From Aulosira sp. FACHB-615 (GTDB lineage: Bacteria; Cyanobacteriota; Cyanobacteriia; Cyanobacteriales; Nostocaceae): a stretch of 64,000 nucleotides of DNA. Every line of letters starts with the position of its first letter. Within the stretch, counting starts at the first letter, position 1. A model generated the notes under the pieces. It saw only the letters and a list, made by a program, of their open reading frames with translations, ran no database searches and was not told where the DNA came from. The position numbers were made by a program, and so were the translations under genes. This document shows, piece after piece, positions 45,222 through 53,597 of this stretch. The stretch is from contig NZ_JACJSE010000023.1 of NCBI RefSeq assembly GCF_014698045.1, positions 38,357 to 102,356 on the forward strand, read 5' to 3'.

Positions 45222-47378
45222 TTATCGATTTACTGCCGCAGCTTCTCTGGCCGCAGCTGCTTGGTCTGGATGAATACCCAAACGTGTGAGATTAATTCGG
45301 CCTTTGCCGTCAATCTCACGCACTTTGACAATCACTTCATCACCAACTGCAACTTCATCTTCGACTTTGCCGACGCGATAATCAGCCAGTTGAGAAATGT
45401 GGATCATTCCTTCCTTACCGGGTAAAAACTCCACGAAAGCACCAATTGGGATAATTCGCGTAACGCGACCCGCGTAGACATCCCCTTCATGCAGCTTGCG
45501 AGTCATTCCTTGGATAATGTTCCGCGCTTTCTTGGCTTTGCTTTCATCGACGGCAGAGATAGTCACTGTACCATCATCCTCAATGTCAATTTTGGCACCA
45601 GTTTCTTCTGTAATGCCTTTAATTGTCTTACCACCAGGGCCGATGACTAGACCAATCATGTCTGGGTCAATCTTGATAGTCAGCAGACGTGGTGCGTAGG
45701 GTGATGTTTCGGTACGTGGTTGGTCGATGGTTTGCAGCATTTTATCTAAAATGTGCAACCGGGCATCTTTGGCTTGGTGAATGGCTTGGGCTATGGTCTC
45801 CAAAGGCAGACCAGAGATTTTCATATCCATTTGTAAGGCTGTAATCCCAGCATCTGTTCCAGCAACTTTGAAGTCCATATCACCTAAAAAGTCTTCAATG
45901 CCCTGAATATCAGTCAAAACGCGGACTTCATCACCTTCTTTAATCAGACCCATTGCTGCACCGCTAACGGGTTTGATAATTGGGACACCAGCATCCATCA
46001 AGGCGAGGGTAGAACCGCAAACCGAACCCATTGAGGTGGAACCGTTGGAAGAAAGTACTTCGGAAACTACCCGAATTACATAAGGAAATTGTTCTTTGGG
46101 TGGCAGAATTGGTAAAATTGCGCGTTCTGCTAAAGCGCCGTGACCAATTTCCCTTCTACCAGGGGCGCGTAATGGTTTGGTTTCGCCAACGGAGAAGGGA
46201 GGGAAGTTGTAATGGTGGAGGTAACGTTTAGATTGGTCGGTTTGGAGGTCGTCGTTGAGGTTTTGGGCATCTCCGGGAGTACCAAGGGTACAGTTGGATA
46301 ATACCTGAGTCAGTCCGCGATTAAATAAACCGCTACCGTGGACTCGTTTTGGTAAGACACTAACTTGACAAGAAACCGGACGGACTTCATCAAGTTTGCG
46401 ACCATCAACGCGCACGTTGTCTTCAACGATTTGACGGCGCATGAAATATTTGGTGATTTCTTTAAAAGTCTTACCCACTGCTTTGGGGTCAGCAGTAGCC
46501 GCAACGCGAACGGGATCTTCTTCTGATAATTCAGCGATCGCAGTTTGGATGGTATCTTTAACTGCATCTAAAGCAGTATCACGCTCAGTTTTAGTAAATG
46601 TAAATTGAGACAGAATTTTCTTAATCTCGTCGTTGGCGCGATCGCGGATATAATTTTCCAGGGTTTGGTCTACCTCTGGTGGTGCTTGGTGAATGATTTG
46701 CAAACCCAAATCAGCAATGATATCTTGCTGGGCTTTAATTAAATCGCGTACTGCTTCATAGCCAAAATCAATCGCTTCGATAATATCTCGTTCTGGCAAC
46801 TGATTGGCTCCTGCCTCAATCATGATTACGCCTTCTGGCGAACCAGCTACGATCAAGTCCAGGTCTCCGGCTTCAATTTCTGCATAAGTAGGATTGATAA
46901 TAAAATCATCTCCTACTAACCCTACCCTTACGGCTGCCATTGGCCCGTTAAAGGGAATTTGGGCAATTAAGGTCGCTATAGAAGCACCAGTAACTGCTAA
47001 AACATCAGGTGGCACTAACTCATCCATTGATAATGTTAAAGCCACAACTTGCAGGTCATCCCGCAACCATGAAGGGAACAAAGGACGCAGAGGACGGTCT
47101 ATGAGACGGCTGGTGAGAATTGCTTTTTCCGGTGGACGACCTTCCCGGCGCATAATCCCACCAGGAATTCTACCTGCTGCATAAAGTCTTTCTTCGTAGT
47201 CTACGGTAAGGGGCAGAAAATCAATGCCTTCTCTGGCTTCTGATCGCGTAGCTGTTACCAAAACAGCTGTATCCCCTGATTCTATCAAAACCGACCCACC
47301 AGCTTGGGGAGCTAGTAGGCCTAACTTCAGTCGAATATCCCGTCCATCAAAGGATATTGACTTTTCAACTTCTGCCAT
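45222..47378 (-). CDS. pnp: Polyribonucleotide nucleotidyltransferase
   Basis: The product is 718 residues and is the phosphorolytic exoribonuclease PNPase, which also adds 3' tails in cyanobacteria. Two RNase PH domains (about 10-230 and 310-545) flank an all-helical linker. A KH domain (about 555-615, IGLVIGPGGKTIKGITEETGAKI) and an S1 domain (about 620-690, GRVTRIIPIGAFVEFLPGKEGMIHISQL) bind RNA. Catalytic-core segments such as GRREIGHGALAERA and SNGSTSMGSVCGSTLALMDAGVP are intact. The first codons MAEVEKSISFDGRDIRLKLG match the usual start. Confidence 0.96.
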   Translation of the reverse strand: MAEVEKSISFDGRDIRLKLGLLAPQAGGSVLIESGDTAVLVTATRSEAREGIDFLPLTVDYEERLYAAGRIPGGIMRREGRPPEKAILTSRLIDRPLRPLFPSWLRDDLQVVALTLSMDELVPPDVLAVTGASIATLIAQIPFNGPMAAVRVGLVGDDFIINPTYAEIEAGDLDLIVAGSPEGVIMIEAGANQLPERDIIEAIDFGYEAVRDLIKAQQDIIADLGLQIIHQAPPEVDQTLENYIRDRANDEIKKILSQFTFTKTERDTALDAVKDTIQTAIAELSEEDPVRVAATADPKAVGKTFKEITKYFMRRQIVEDNVRVDGRKLDEVRPVSCQVSVLPKRVHGSGLFNRGLTQVLSNCTLGTPGDAQNLNDDLQTDQSKRYLHHYNFPPFSVGETKPLRAPGRREIGHGALAERAILPILPPKEQFPYVIRVVSEVLSSNGSTSMGSVCGSTLALMDAGVPIIKPVSGAAMGLIKEGDEVRVLTDIQGIEDFLGDMDFKVAGTDAGITALQMDMKISGLPLETIAQAIHQAKDARLHILDKMLQTIDQPRTETSPYAPRLLTIKIDPDMIGLVIGPGGKTIKGITEETGAKIDIEDDGTVTISAVDESKAKKARNIIQGMTRKLHEGDVYAGRVTRIIPIGAFVEFLPGKEGMIHISQLADYRVGKVEDEVAVGDEVIVKVREIDGKGRINLTRLGIHPDQAAAAREAAAVNR

Positions 47379-48001
47379 TCAGTTTTTTTTCCTTCTATGC
47401 ACGCTATTCTCTCTCTGTGGCAATCCTAACATTTCTGCACTCTGGCTGGCTTCTGTTACATACAAAGATAAACAAGTGATTTGCTGCCAAATTTATTACA
47501 TATTTGCCTATTAAGCGGCAGTAAATTCGACGGCTTGGCTATCTTTGTGGATTACCACAGGTAGAATATGCCTAATCATACTCAAAAGTTTGAGAAATTG
47601 CATGTATGGCAATCTCTGTCATTGCTCAACTACTGGTGGAGGTAAGGTATAAAAAGTAGATTTTTTTACAACTCTGCAACGGAATGGGATCTTTCTTAAA
47701 TCATTCTTAAATTAGAGAAAAACAATCTCACACCAGCATGTAGCCCTGGTTGTACAATAGTACCAACCTTGGAAATATGGCGGCGATCGCCTCAACAAAA
47801 TAAATATTAATTCAAATTATTTATAAATAGCAATTTGACTTTTAGCAGATATTGAAATGGCGATTTTTTCTAAACTAAGTAATAATTTGATAATTTAGAA
47901 TGTTAATTAATTTGCTAATTTGATAGGGCGAAAATCAAAATAATATATAAAAAATTTTAATTTTCAATAATTTAATCTGAGAATAATTCGAGTAATTCAC
48001 A
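47379..48001. other. Divergent intergenic region
   Basis: About 623 bases between pnp (minus) and the SNF2 gene (plus). It is AT-rich after about 47800 with runs of A and T suited to a promoter for the SNF2 gene. No tRNA, repeat family or riboswitch was recognised. Confidence 0.5.
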
Positions 48002-51000
48002 ATGGCGATTTTACACGGTAGCTGGGTAAGAAAAAATCAAAACAGTTGTTTATTTATCTGGGGAGAAACTTGGCGATCGCCGCAAGTAAATTGGGATGTA
48101 AATCAATCCTTAGAAATTCCACCACATCCGTTAACAATGACAGCCGTGGAGTTGAGTGAGTGGTTAGCAGGAAGGAATCTGAGAATTGCCAGCACTCAGC
48201 CACAGCCAGCACCAACTTCAGGGCGATCGCGCAAAACTCCAAAACCGTCAGAAATCAGCTTACCAAGCCATTCGCAAATTATCGCTTTACCAACTCAGAT
48301 TAGCGAAACCAAGGAAGATCACAGCTTCAACTTATTACCTTTACATTCTGCCAGCCAAGATTTAAATTCTGACGCTGCACCATATCTCCAACCTTGGCAA
48401 GTTGCAGGTTTTTGCCTGAATACCAGCGAAGCAATTCAATTTCTCCAATCTCTTCCTCTCAACATTACTAATGGTGAAGCTGCTTTTTTAGCTGGAGATT
48501 TAAGATTTTGGTCACAGGTAGCCCGTTGGAGTTTAGATTTAATTTCCCGTTCTAAATTTTTACCGAATATTCAACACCAAGCGGACGGTACTATATTCGC
48601 TAACTGGCAAGTTTTGTTAGACAGTGCGGTAGATGGAACTCGCTTAGAAAAGTTCGCCGCGAAAATGCCCTTGGGTTGTCGGACTTATCAGGAATTTGGG
48701 AATGGGGAGTCGGGAGTGGGGAGTGGGGATATATATGTCAATTTACCCGAATCACCACAAGCATTAATTTTAGATTTCCTCAACAGCATCATAGATGTGC
48801 AAGTGCGGCAAATGGTGGGTAATCAACCCATCATCGAAACCAGAGTGATGGCGGCTTTACCGTCAGCAATTCGCCAGTGGTTACAAGCTTTAACGGGTGC
48901 ATCTAATACCGTGGTTGCAGATGCAATTGGTGTAGAACGCTTAGAAGCGGCGCTGAAAGCTTGGACTTTGCCGTTACAACATCAACTTACAGGAAAGCCC
49001 TTATTTCGCACTTGTTTTCAACTATCTTCCCCAGAAGTGGGAGAAACAGAATGGAAACTGGCGTACTTTCTCCAGGCGGCGGATGATCCTGAATTTGTAG
49101 TGGATGCAGCAACAATTTGGCAAAATCCCGTTGAAGAATTAATTTATCAAAACCGCACCATTGAAAAACCCCAAGAAACTTTTTTGCGTGGTTTGGGTTT
49201 AGCTTCTCGATTATATGGAACAATTACACCCAGCTTAGAAACAGAATATCCCCAATCTTGCCAACTCAACCCCATCCAAGCTTATGAATTTATCAAATCT
49301 GTGGCTTGGAGATTGGAAGATAGCGGTTTGGGTGTAATTTTGCCACCTAGTTTGACAAACCGCGAAGGCTGGGCAAATCGTTTGGGGTTGAAAATTACCG
49401 CCGAAACCCCCAAAAAGCAGAAAGAACGCTTGGGTTTACAAAGTTTGCTGACTTTTCAATGGCAATTGGCGATCGGGGGACAGACAATTTCTAAAGCAGA
49501 GTTTGACAGACTGGTAGCTTTAAATAGTCCCTTGGTAGAAATTAACGGTGAGTGGGTGGAATTACGTCCCCAAGATATTAAAACAGCCCAGACATTTTTT
49601 GCTTCCCGTAAAGAACAAATGGCACTTTCTTTAGAAGATGCCTTACGCCTGAGTACAGGTGATACCCAGGTGATTGAAAAATTACCAGTTGTTAGCTTTG
49701 AAGCATCGGGGGCGTTACAAGAATTAATTGGGGCGTTGACAAATAATCAGGAAATTACACCCTTACCCACACCCGCTAGTTTTCACGGAAAATTGCGTCC
49801 TTATCAAGAACGAGGTGCGGCTTGGCTGGCTTTTTTGGAACGTTGGGGTTTAGGCGCGTGTCTCGCCGACGATATGGGACTAGGAAAATGCGTAGCGCCT
49901 GATACCTTAGTCAATGTCAATGGAATGTTACAGACAGCAGAAGCTATTTGGACAAATCATGCTGGCGTAGCAATATTTGATGGTGAAGGATTTTGGGCTG
50001 AACCCACTCAAGAGTTACTAGTTAATTCCCTAGATGAAGCAACTGGCAAAATTGTCCAAGCACCGATTCAGCGAATATATCGGCAACAAGTATGCGAAAA
50101 ATTAAGAAAAATCACCCTGCAAGACGGCAGTACTATCACTATTACCCATCGCCATAAATTACTGACAAATCAAGGTTGGACAAATAATTTGCAGGCGGGT
50201 GATTATGTTTGTGTACCTGGCAAGATGCTGTGGCATGGTAAACCACAAGACCATGATTTAGTCAAGTTTTTGGCTTGGCAAATTGCCGAAGGACATGAAC
50301 TAGCTGATATTGGAACTGTCAGTATTACCCAAAAAGACATAAACTTACTAGAAGATTTACGCCAAACATTTCAGAGGATAGGCGATCGCTACAATCTCAA
50401 AATCAACCGTCCTAGTATTTGTACATTTCCCGGTAAAGTTCCTTGTCTGCGAATTAATAGCCAAGCTTACCGCCGCTTTCTGGAAAATCAAGGTTACGTT
50501 TGGGGTAAACTTTCCGCAGCCAAATCGATTCCCTCATTCATTATGCAGGCGGACTTAGATGGTGTGCGGTTATTTTTACGCCACTATTTTGATGCTGAGT
50601 CCTCTGTAGTTTCTAGTATGCGGAGTATTGAGATTTCCACAGCATCAAGTTTACTAATTCAGCAACTTTCTGCACTGCTGCGTCGCTTTGGTATTTGGTT
50701 AAGAATTTCCTCAAAACAAAAATGTGCCACCAATGGTAAGCGAATTTTTCGTACTTATTATATTGGTGTTATTGGCGGCAATTCAGCCCGGAGATTTTTG
50801 CAAGAAATTGGGTTTAACTACACTCAAAAGCAGCAAAAACTAAAAGAAATTTGTCAGCGAGTTAATAACACCAATATCGAGGGTGTTCCTGCTGCTGATG
50901 TTGTCGCCCAAACAGTTGCCATAACAGGCATACCTCTGCGACACTTAGGAATGCACAATACAGTCTATATTAATGGTTCACAACAATTTTCTAGAGAAAG

Positions 51001-52636
51001 TTTGCAGAAAGTTGTAGTTTGTATGAACCAAATTATTACGGGAGAAACTCAACAGCAATATCAGCAATTAAAACCTTCTAAGTGGACAGCTAAAACGTTA
51101 GCTGCTTATCAAAAATTAGACTTAGAAAAATTCAATTCCACGAAACAGCATCTCCAAACATTAATTGACAAAGAAGTATTTTATTGCCAAATTAGCCACA
51201 TCGAAGATGTAGATTATCAAGGCTGGGTTTACGACTTTGAAGTAGGTAAACATCATAACTTTGTGGCGAATAATATTATCTGTCACAATACTATTCAATT
51301 TATCGCCTTTCTCTTACACCTCAAAGAACAAGATGTATTAGAAAAACCCATATTATTAGTTTGCCCCACTTCTGTGTTAGGCAACTGGGAACGGGAAGTG
51401 AGAAAATTTGCCCCCAGCCTGAAAGTTATGCAGTATCACGGTGACAAACGCCCCAAAGGAAAGGCATTTGTTGAAGCCGTAAATAAGCATAATTTAATTA
51501 TTACTAGTTATTCCTTAATTCATAGAGATGTCAAACTATTGCAGACAGTTTCTTGGCAGATAATTGTCTTAGATGAAGCGCAGAATGTCAAAAATCCTGA
51601 TGCTAAACAGTCCCAAGCAATTAGACAAATAGAAGCAACATTTCGCATCGCCCTAACAGGTACACCAGTAGAAAATAGATTGCAAGAATTATGGTCGATT
51701 TTAGATTTTCTCAACCCTGGTTATTTGGGTAATAAACAATTCTTTCAACGGCGGTTTGCTATGCCGATTGAAAAGTATGGTGATGCGGCTTCTTTAACTC
51801 AATTGCGTTCCTTAGTTCAGCCATTTATTTTAAGAAGGTTGAAAACAGATAAAGAAATTATTCAAGACTTGCCAGAGAAGCAAGAAATGACAATATTTTG
51901 TGGTTTAACTACAGAACAAGCCGCACTTTATCAACAAGCAGTCGATACATCCTTAGTAGAAATAGAATCCGCCGAAGGATTGCAACGCAGAGGTATGATT
52001 TTAGCTTTACTAACTAAGCTCAAACAAATTTGTAATCATCCATCCCAGTATTTAAAAGAAAGCACATTAGGAGAACATAATTCTGGTAAATTGCAACGTC
52101 TAGAAGAAATGTTAGATGTGGCGATTTCCGAAGGCGACAGGGCGTTAATCTTCACTCAATTTGCAGAATGGGGTAAGTTACTCAAACCGTATTTAGAACA
52201 GCAATTAGGTAGAGAAGTTTTCTTTTTATATGGCGGTAGCAATAAAAAACAACGCGAGGAAATGGTAGACCGATTTCAACATGATCCGCAAGGGCCGCCG
52301 ATTATGATTCTTTCTTTAAAAGCTGGTGGTGTAGGCTTGAATTTAACCCGTGCCAATCATGTATTTCACTTTGATAGATGGTGGAATCCAGCAATTGAAA
52401 ATCAAGCCACAGACCGAGTATTTCGCATTGGTCAAACGCGAAATGTGCAAGTACATAAATTTGTCTGCACTGGCACTTTAGAAGAAAAAATTCACGACAT
52501 GATTGAAAGTAAAAAGCAGTTAGCTGAACAAGTCGTGAGTGCTGGAGAAGAATGGTTAACTGAGTTAGATACAGACCAACTGCGAAATTTACTCATCCTT
52601 GACCGCAATGCTTTGATTGATGAAGATGCGGAATAG
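48002..52636 (+). CDS. SNF2-family DEAD/DEAH helicase with intein
   Basis: The open frame is 1544 residues, of which 467 (630-1096) are an intein, leaving a host protein of about 1077. The host has an N-terminal SNF2-associated region, then Walker A in LADDMGLGK/TIQFIAFLL (cut by the intein between Lys and Thr), motif II LDEAQN, RIALTGTPVENR, and the second helicase lobe with FTQFAEWGK, SLKAGGVGLNLTRANHV and ATDRVFRIGQTR. Bacterial SNF2 proteins of this kind are DNA-dependent ATPases, often paired with a SWIM-domain protein (here at 60863). A short repeat-derived segment GNGESGVGSGD (about 233-243) interrupts the N-terminal region. Confidence 0.94.
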   Translation: MAILHGSWVRKNQNSCLFIWGETWRSPQVNWDVNQSLEIPPHPLTMTAVELSEWLAGRNLRIASTQPQPAPTSGRSRKTPKPSEISLPSHSQIIALPTQISETKEDHSFNLLPLHSASQDLNSDAAPYLQPWQVAGFCLNTSEAIQFLQSLPLNITNGEAAFLAGDLRFWSQVARWSLDLISRSKFLPNIQHQADGTIFANWQVLLDSAVDGTRLEKFAAKMPLGCRTYQEFGNGESGVGSGDIYVNLPESPQALILDFLNSIIDVQVRQMVGNQPIIETRVMAALPSAIRQWLQALTGASNTVVADAIGVERLEAALKAWTLPLQHQLTGKPLFRTCFQLSSPEVGETEWKLAYFLQAADDPEFVVDAATIWQNPVEELIYQNRTIEKPQETFLRGLGLASRLYGTITPSLETEYPQSCQLNPIQAYEFIKSVAWRLEDSGLGVILPPSLTNREGWANRLGLKITAETPKKQKERLGLQSLLTFQWQLAIGGQTISKAEFDRLVALNSPLVEINGEWVELRPQDIKTAQTFFASRKEQMALSLEDALRLSTGDTQVIEKLPVVSFEASGALQELIGALTNNQEITPLPTPASFHGKLRPYQERGAAWLAFLERWGLGACLADDMGLGKCVAPDTLVNVNGMLQTAEAIWTNHAGVAIFDGEGFWAEPTQELLVNSLDEATGKIVQAPIQRIYRQQVCEKLRKITLQDGSTITITHRHKLLTNQGWTNNLQAGDYVCVPGKMLWHGKPQDHDLVKFLAWQIAEGHELADIGTVSITQKDINLLEDLRQTFQRIGDRYNLKINRPSICTFPGKVPCLRINSQAYRRFLENQGYVWGKLSAAKSIPSFIMQADLDGVRLFLRHYFDAESSVVSSMRSIEISTASSLLIQQLSALLRRFGIWLRISSKQKCATNGKRIFRTYYIGVIGGNSARRFLQEIGFNYTQKQQKLKEICQRVNNTNIEGVPAADVVAQTVAITGIPLRHLGMHNTVYINGSQQFSRESLQKVVVCMNQIITGETQQQYQQLKPSKWTAKTLAAYQKLDLEKFNSTKQHLQTLIDKEVFYCQISHIEDVDYQGWVYDFEVGKHHNFVANNIICHNTIQFIAFLLHLKEQDVLEKPILLVCPTSVLGNWEREVRKFAPSLKVMQYHGDKRPKGKAFVEAVNKHNLIITSYSLIHRDVKLLQTVSWQIIVLDEAQNVKNPDAKQSQAIRQIEATFRIALTGTPVENRLQELWSILDFLNPGYLGNKQFFQRRFAMPIEKYGDAASLTQLRSLVQPFILRRLKTDKEIIQDLPEKQEMTIFCGLTTEQAALYQQAVDTSLVEIESAEGLQRRGMILALLTKLKQICNHPSQYLKESTLGEHNSGKLQRLEEMLDVAISEGDRALIFTQFAEWGKLLKPYLEQQLGREVFFLYGGSNKKQREEMVDRFQHDPQGPPIMILSLKAGGVGLNLTRANHVFHFDRWWNPAIENQATDRVFRIGQTRNVQVHKFVCTGTLEEKIHDMIESKKQLAEQVVSAGEEWLTELDTDQLRNLLILDRNALIDEDAE
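48698..48729 (+). repeat. GGGGAGT repeat inserted in SNF2 gene
   Basis: GGGAATGGGGAGTCGGGAGT continuing as GGGGAGTGGGG sits in frame in the helicase gene. It is the same satellite as at 14236-14300 and adds about ten glycine- and serine-rich residues. Confidence 0.65.
49889..51289 (+). other. Intein with LAGLIDADG endonuclease domain
   Basis: The intein spans residues 630-1096. Cys1 opens block A (CVAPDTLVNVNGM), block B has the TxxH of ITHRHKLLTNQGW, and the C-terminal blocks read VYDFEVGKHHNFVANN and IICHN with the penultimate His and final Asn. The next host residue is Thr, which supplies the nucleophile. Two dodecapeptide motifs (FLAWQIAEGHE and LRHYFDAESSV) keep an acidic residue each, so the homing endonuclease may still be active. 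Insertion directly after the P-loop lysine is typical because that site is invariant. Confidence 0.93.
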
Positions 52637-53004
52637 TAAGTAATCGGACAAAAATATTTACTGTCATTACGATCGCAGCGATCGCACAACGAAGCAATCG
52701 CATTATATCGTGGTTTTTTTAAGGCAACAGGCTGGTTTTGGACGAGGATTTAAACCTTGCCCAAAACCAGCCTGTTCCCTGTTGCCTTTAACTAATACCA
52801 ATTCCCGAAAATTTGAAATTGCCAATACTATTTTTATAAAACTTTGTAAATAGTAATTGACAAGTATAATTTTATACTTTATTATATGAGTATGATTAAG
52901 GAAATCGCCCTAATCTAAACTCTCAAAAATAAAGGCGATCGCCGTTCCGTCCAAGAATCCAGCGATCGCCCTCATAAACTCCCAAAAAGGAATTTGAAAC
53001 TATC
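52637..53004. other. Intergenic region with long hairpin
   Basis: No gene is seen. A strong hairpin lies at 52721-52788 (see separate entry), and two GCGATCGC octamers occur near 52936 and 52963. Confidence 0.55.
52721..52788. repeat. 21-base-pair hairpin with one bulge
   Basis: AAGGCAACAG and GCTGGTTTTGG (52721-52741) pair with CCAAAACCAGC and CTGTTGCCTT on the right arm (52761-52788). A seven-base bulge that duplicates GGAACAG-type sequence occurs on the right arm. The loop is 19 bases. It lies 84 bases after the SNF2 stop. It may be a terminator or the remains of a mobile palindrome. Confidence 0.6.
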
Positions 53005-53283
53005 ATGTCACAATTACCAGAATCTGCACAGTCCAAATTAGAACAGTTTTTGCCTAGTGAAAATCTAGAACAACCCAGCAGCCAGCAACCAACTCAACAG
53101 CCACTACCTCAGCGCGAACCAATTAAACATGTGTTGATTGGCTCCGTGCAAGCTGTTACCCGCACCATTCAACATTTACACATAATTGGCTACGCCAACG
53201 TCAACGACTGGAGTGTGCCACAACCCACCCCCAACTCTGATGAAGTGATGAGCATTTTAATTCGTCAGATTCTCATTCGCTAA
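53005..53283 (+). CDS. Small conserved cyanobacterial protein
   Basis: The product is 92 residues. The first 35 residues are rich in Pro, Gln and Ser. The second half, EPIKHVLIGSVQAVTRTIQ continuing through HIIGYANVNDWS, is compact and looks conserved; I recall similar small cyanobacterial proteins of unknown function. GGAATTTG before the ATG gives a weak ribosome binding site. It follows the SNF2 gene on the same strand after a long gap. Confidence 0.72.
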   Translation: MSQLPESAQSKLEQFLPSENLEQPSSQQPTQQPLPQREPIKHVLIGSVQAVTRTIQHLHIIGYANVNDWSVPQPTPNSDEVMSILIRQILIR

Positions 53284-53290
53284 CTCGGCT

Positions 53291-53319
53291 GTAGAGACGT
53301 TGCATTGCAACGTCTCTAC
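53291..53319 (+). terminator. GTAGAGACGTTGCA palindrome after small protein gene
   Basis: A perfect 14-1-14 inverted repeat begins 8 bases after the stop at 53283. It is the same family as the palindrome at 32260-32287, also just after a stop codon. There is no T run, so a role as terminator is possible but not shown. Confidence 0.5.
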
Positions 53320-53398
53320 AAAGGTGATCAGGGGAGCATTCCAAATGTGCAGAATACCCCTCAAACTGGAAGTCTGGAGCTACACAAACCAAGTCCGC

Positions 53399-53505
53399 CT
53401 AGCCTGCGGCAACAGCAAAGCTGAACGCGGACTAATATACGCAAATAGCCTGCGAAGGCAGGCTTTGTTCTTATAGCCGCGACTTCTAGTCGTTCGGCAT
53501 TATTT
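53399..53505 (+). repeat. Dispersed structured repeat, copy 2
   Basis: The stretch contains GCCTGCGAAGGCAGGC (hairpin) and CGACTTCTAGTCG, matching 45056-45135. A further CGGCAACAGCAAAGC segment precedes it. Confidence 0.6.
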
Positions 53506-53597
53506 TGTGCAGAATTGGAATGACTCCTGCCTTCTGCTATATTTAGCCGGACATGATATTACGCAACACCGATAATGTCATTGCGCCGAATCTACAT

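Larger units (their letters stand above)
53284..53597. other. Intergenic region with repeats
   Basis: It contains the palindrome GTAGAGACGTTGCA/TGCAACGTCTCTAC (53291-53319) and a second copy of the structured dispersed repeat GCGAAGGCAGGC (about 53399-53505). No gene is seen. Confidence 0.6.
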
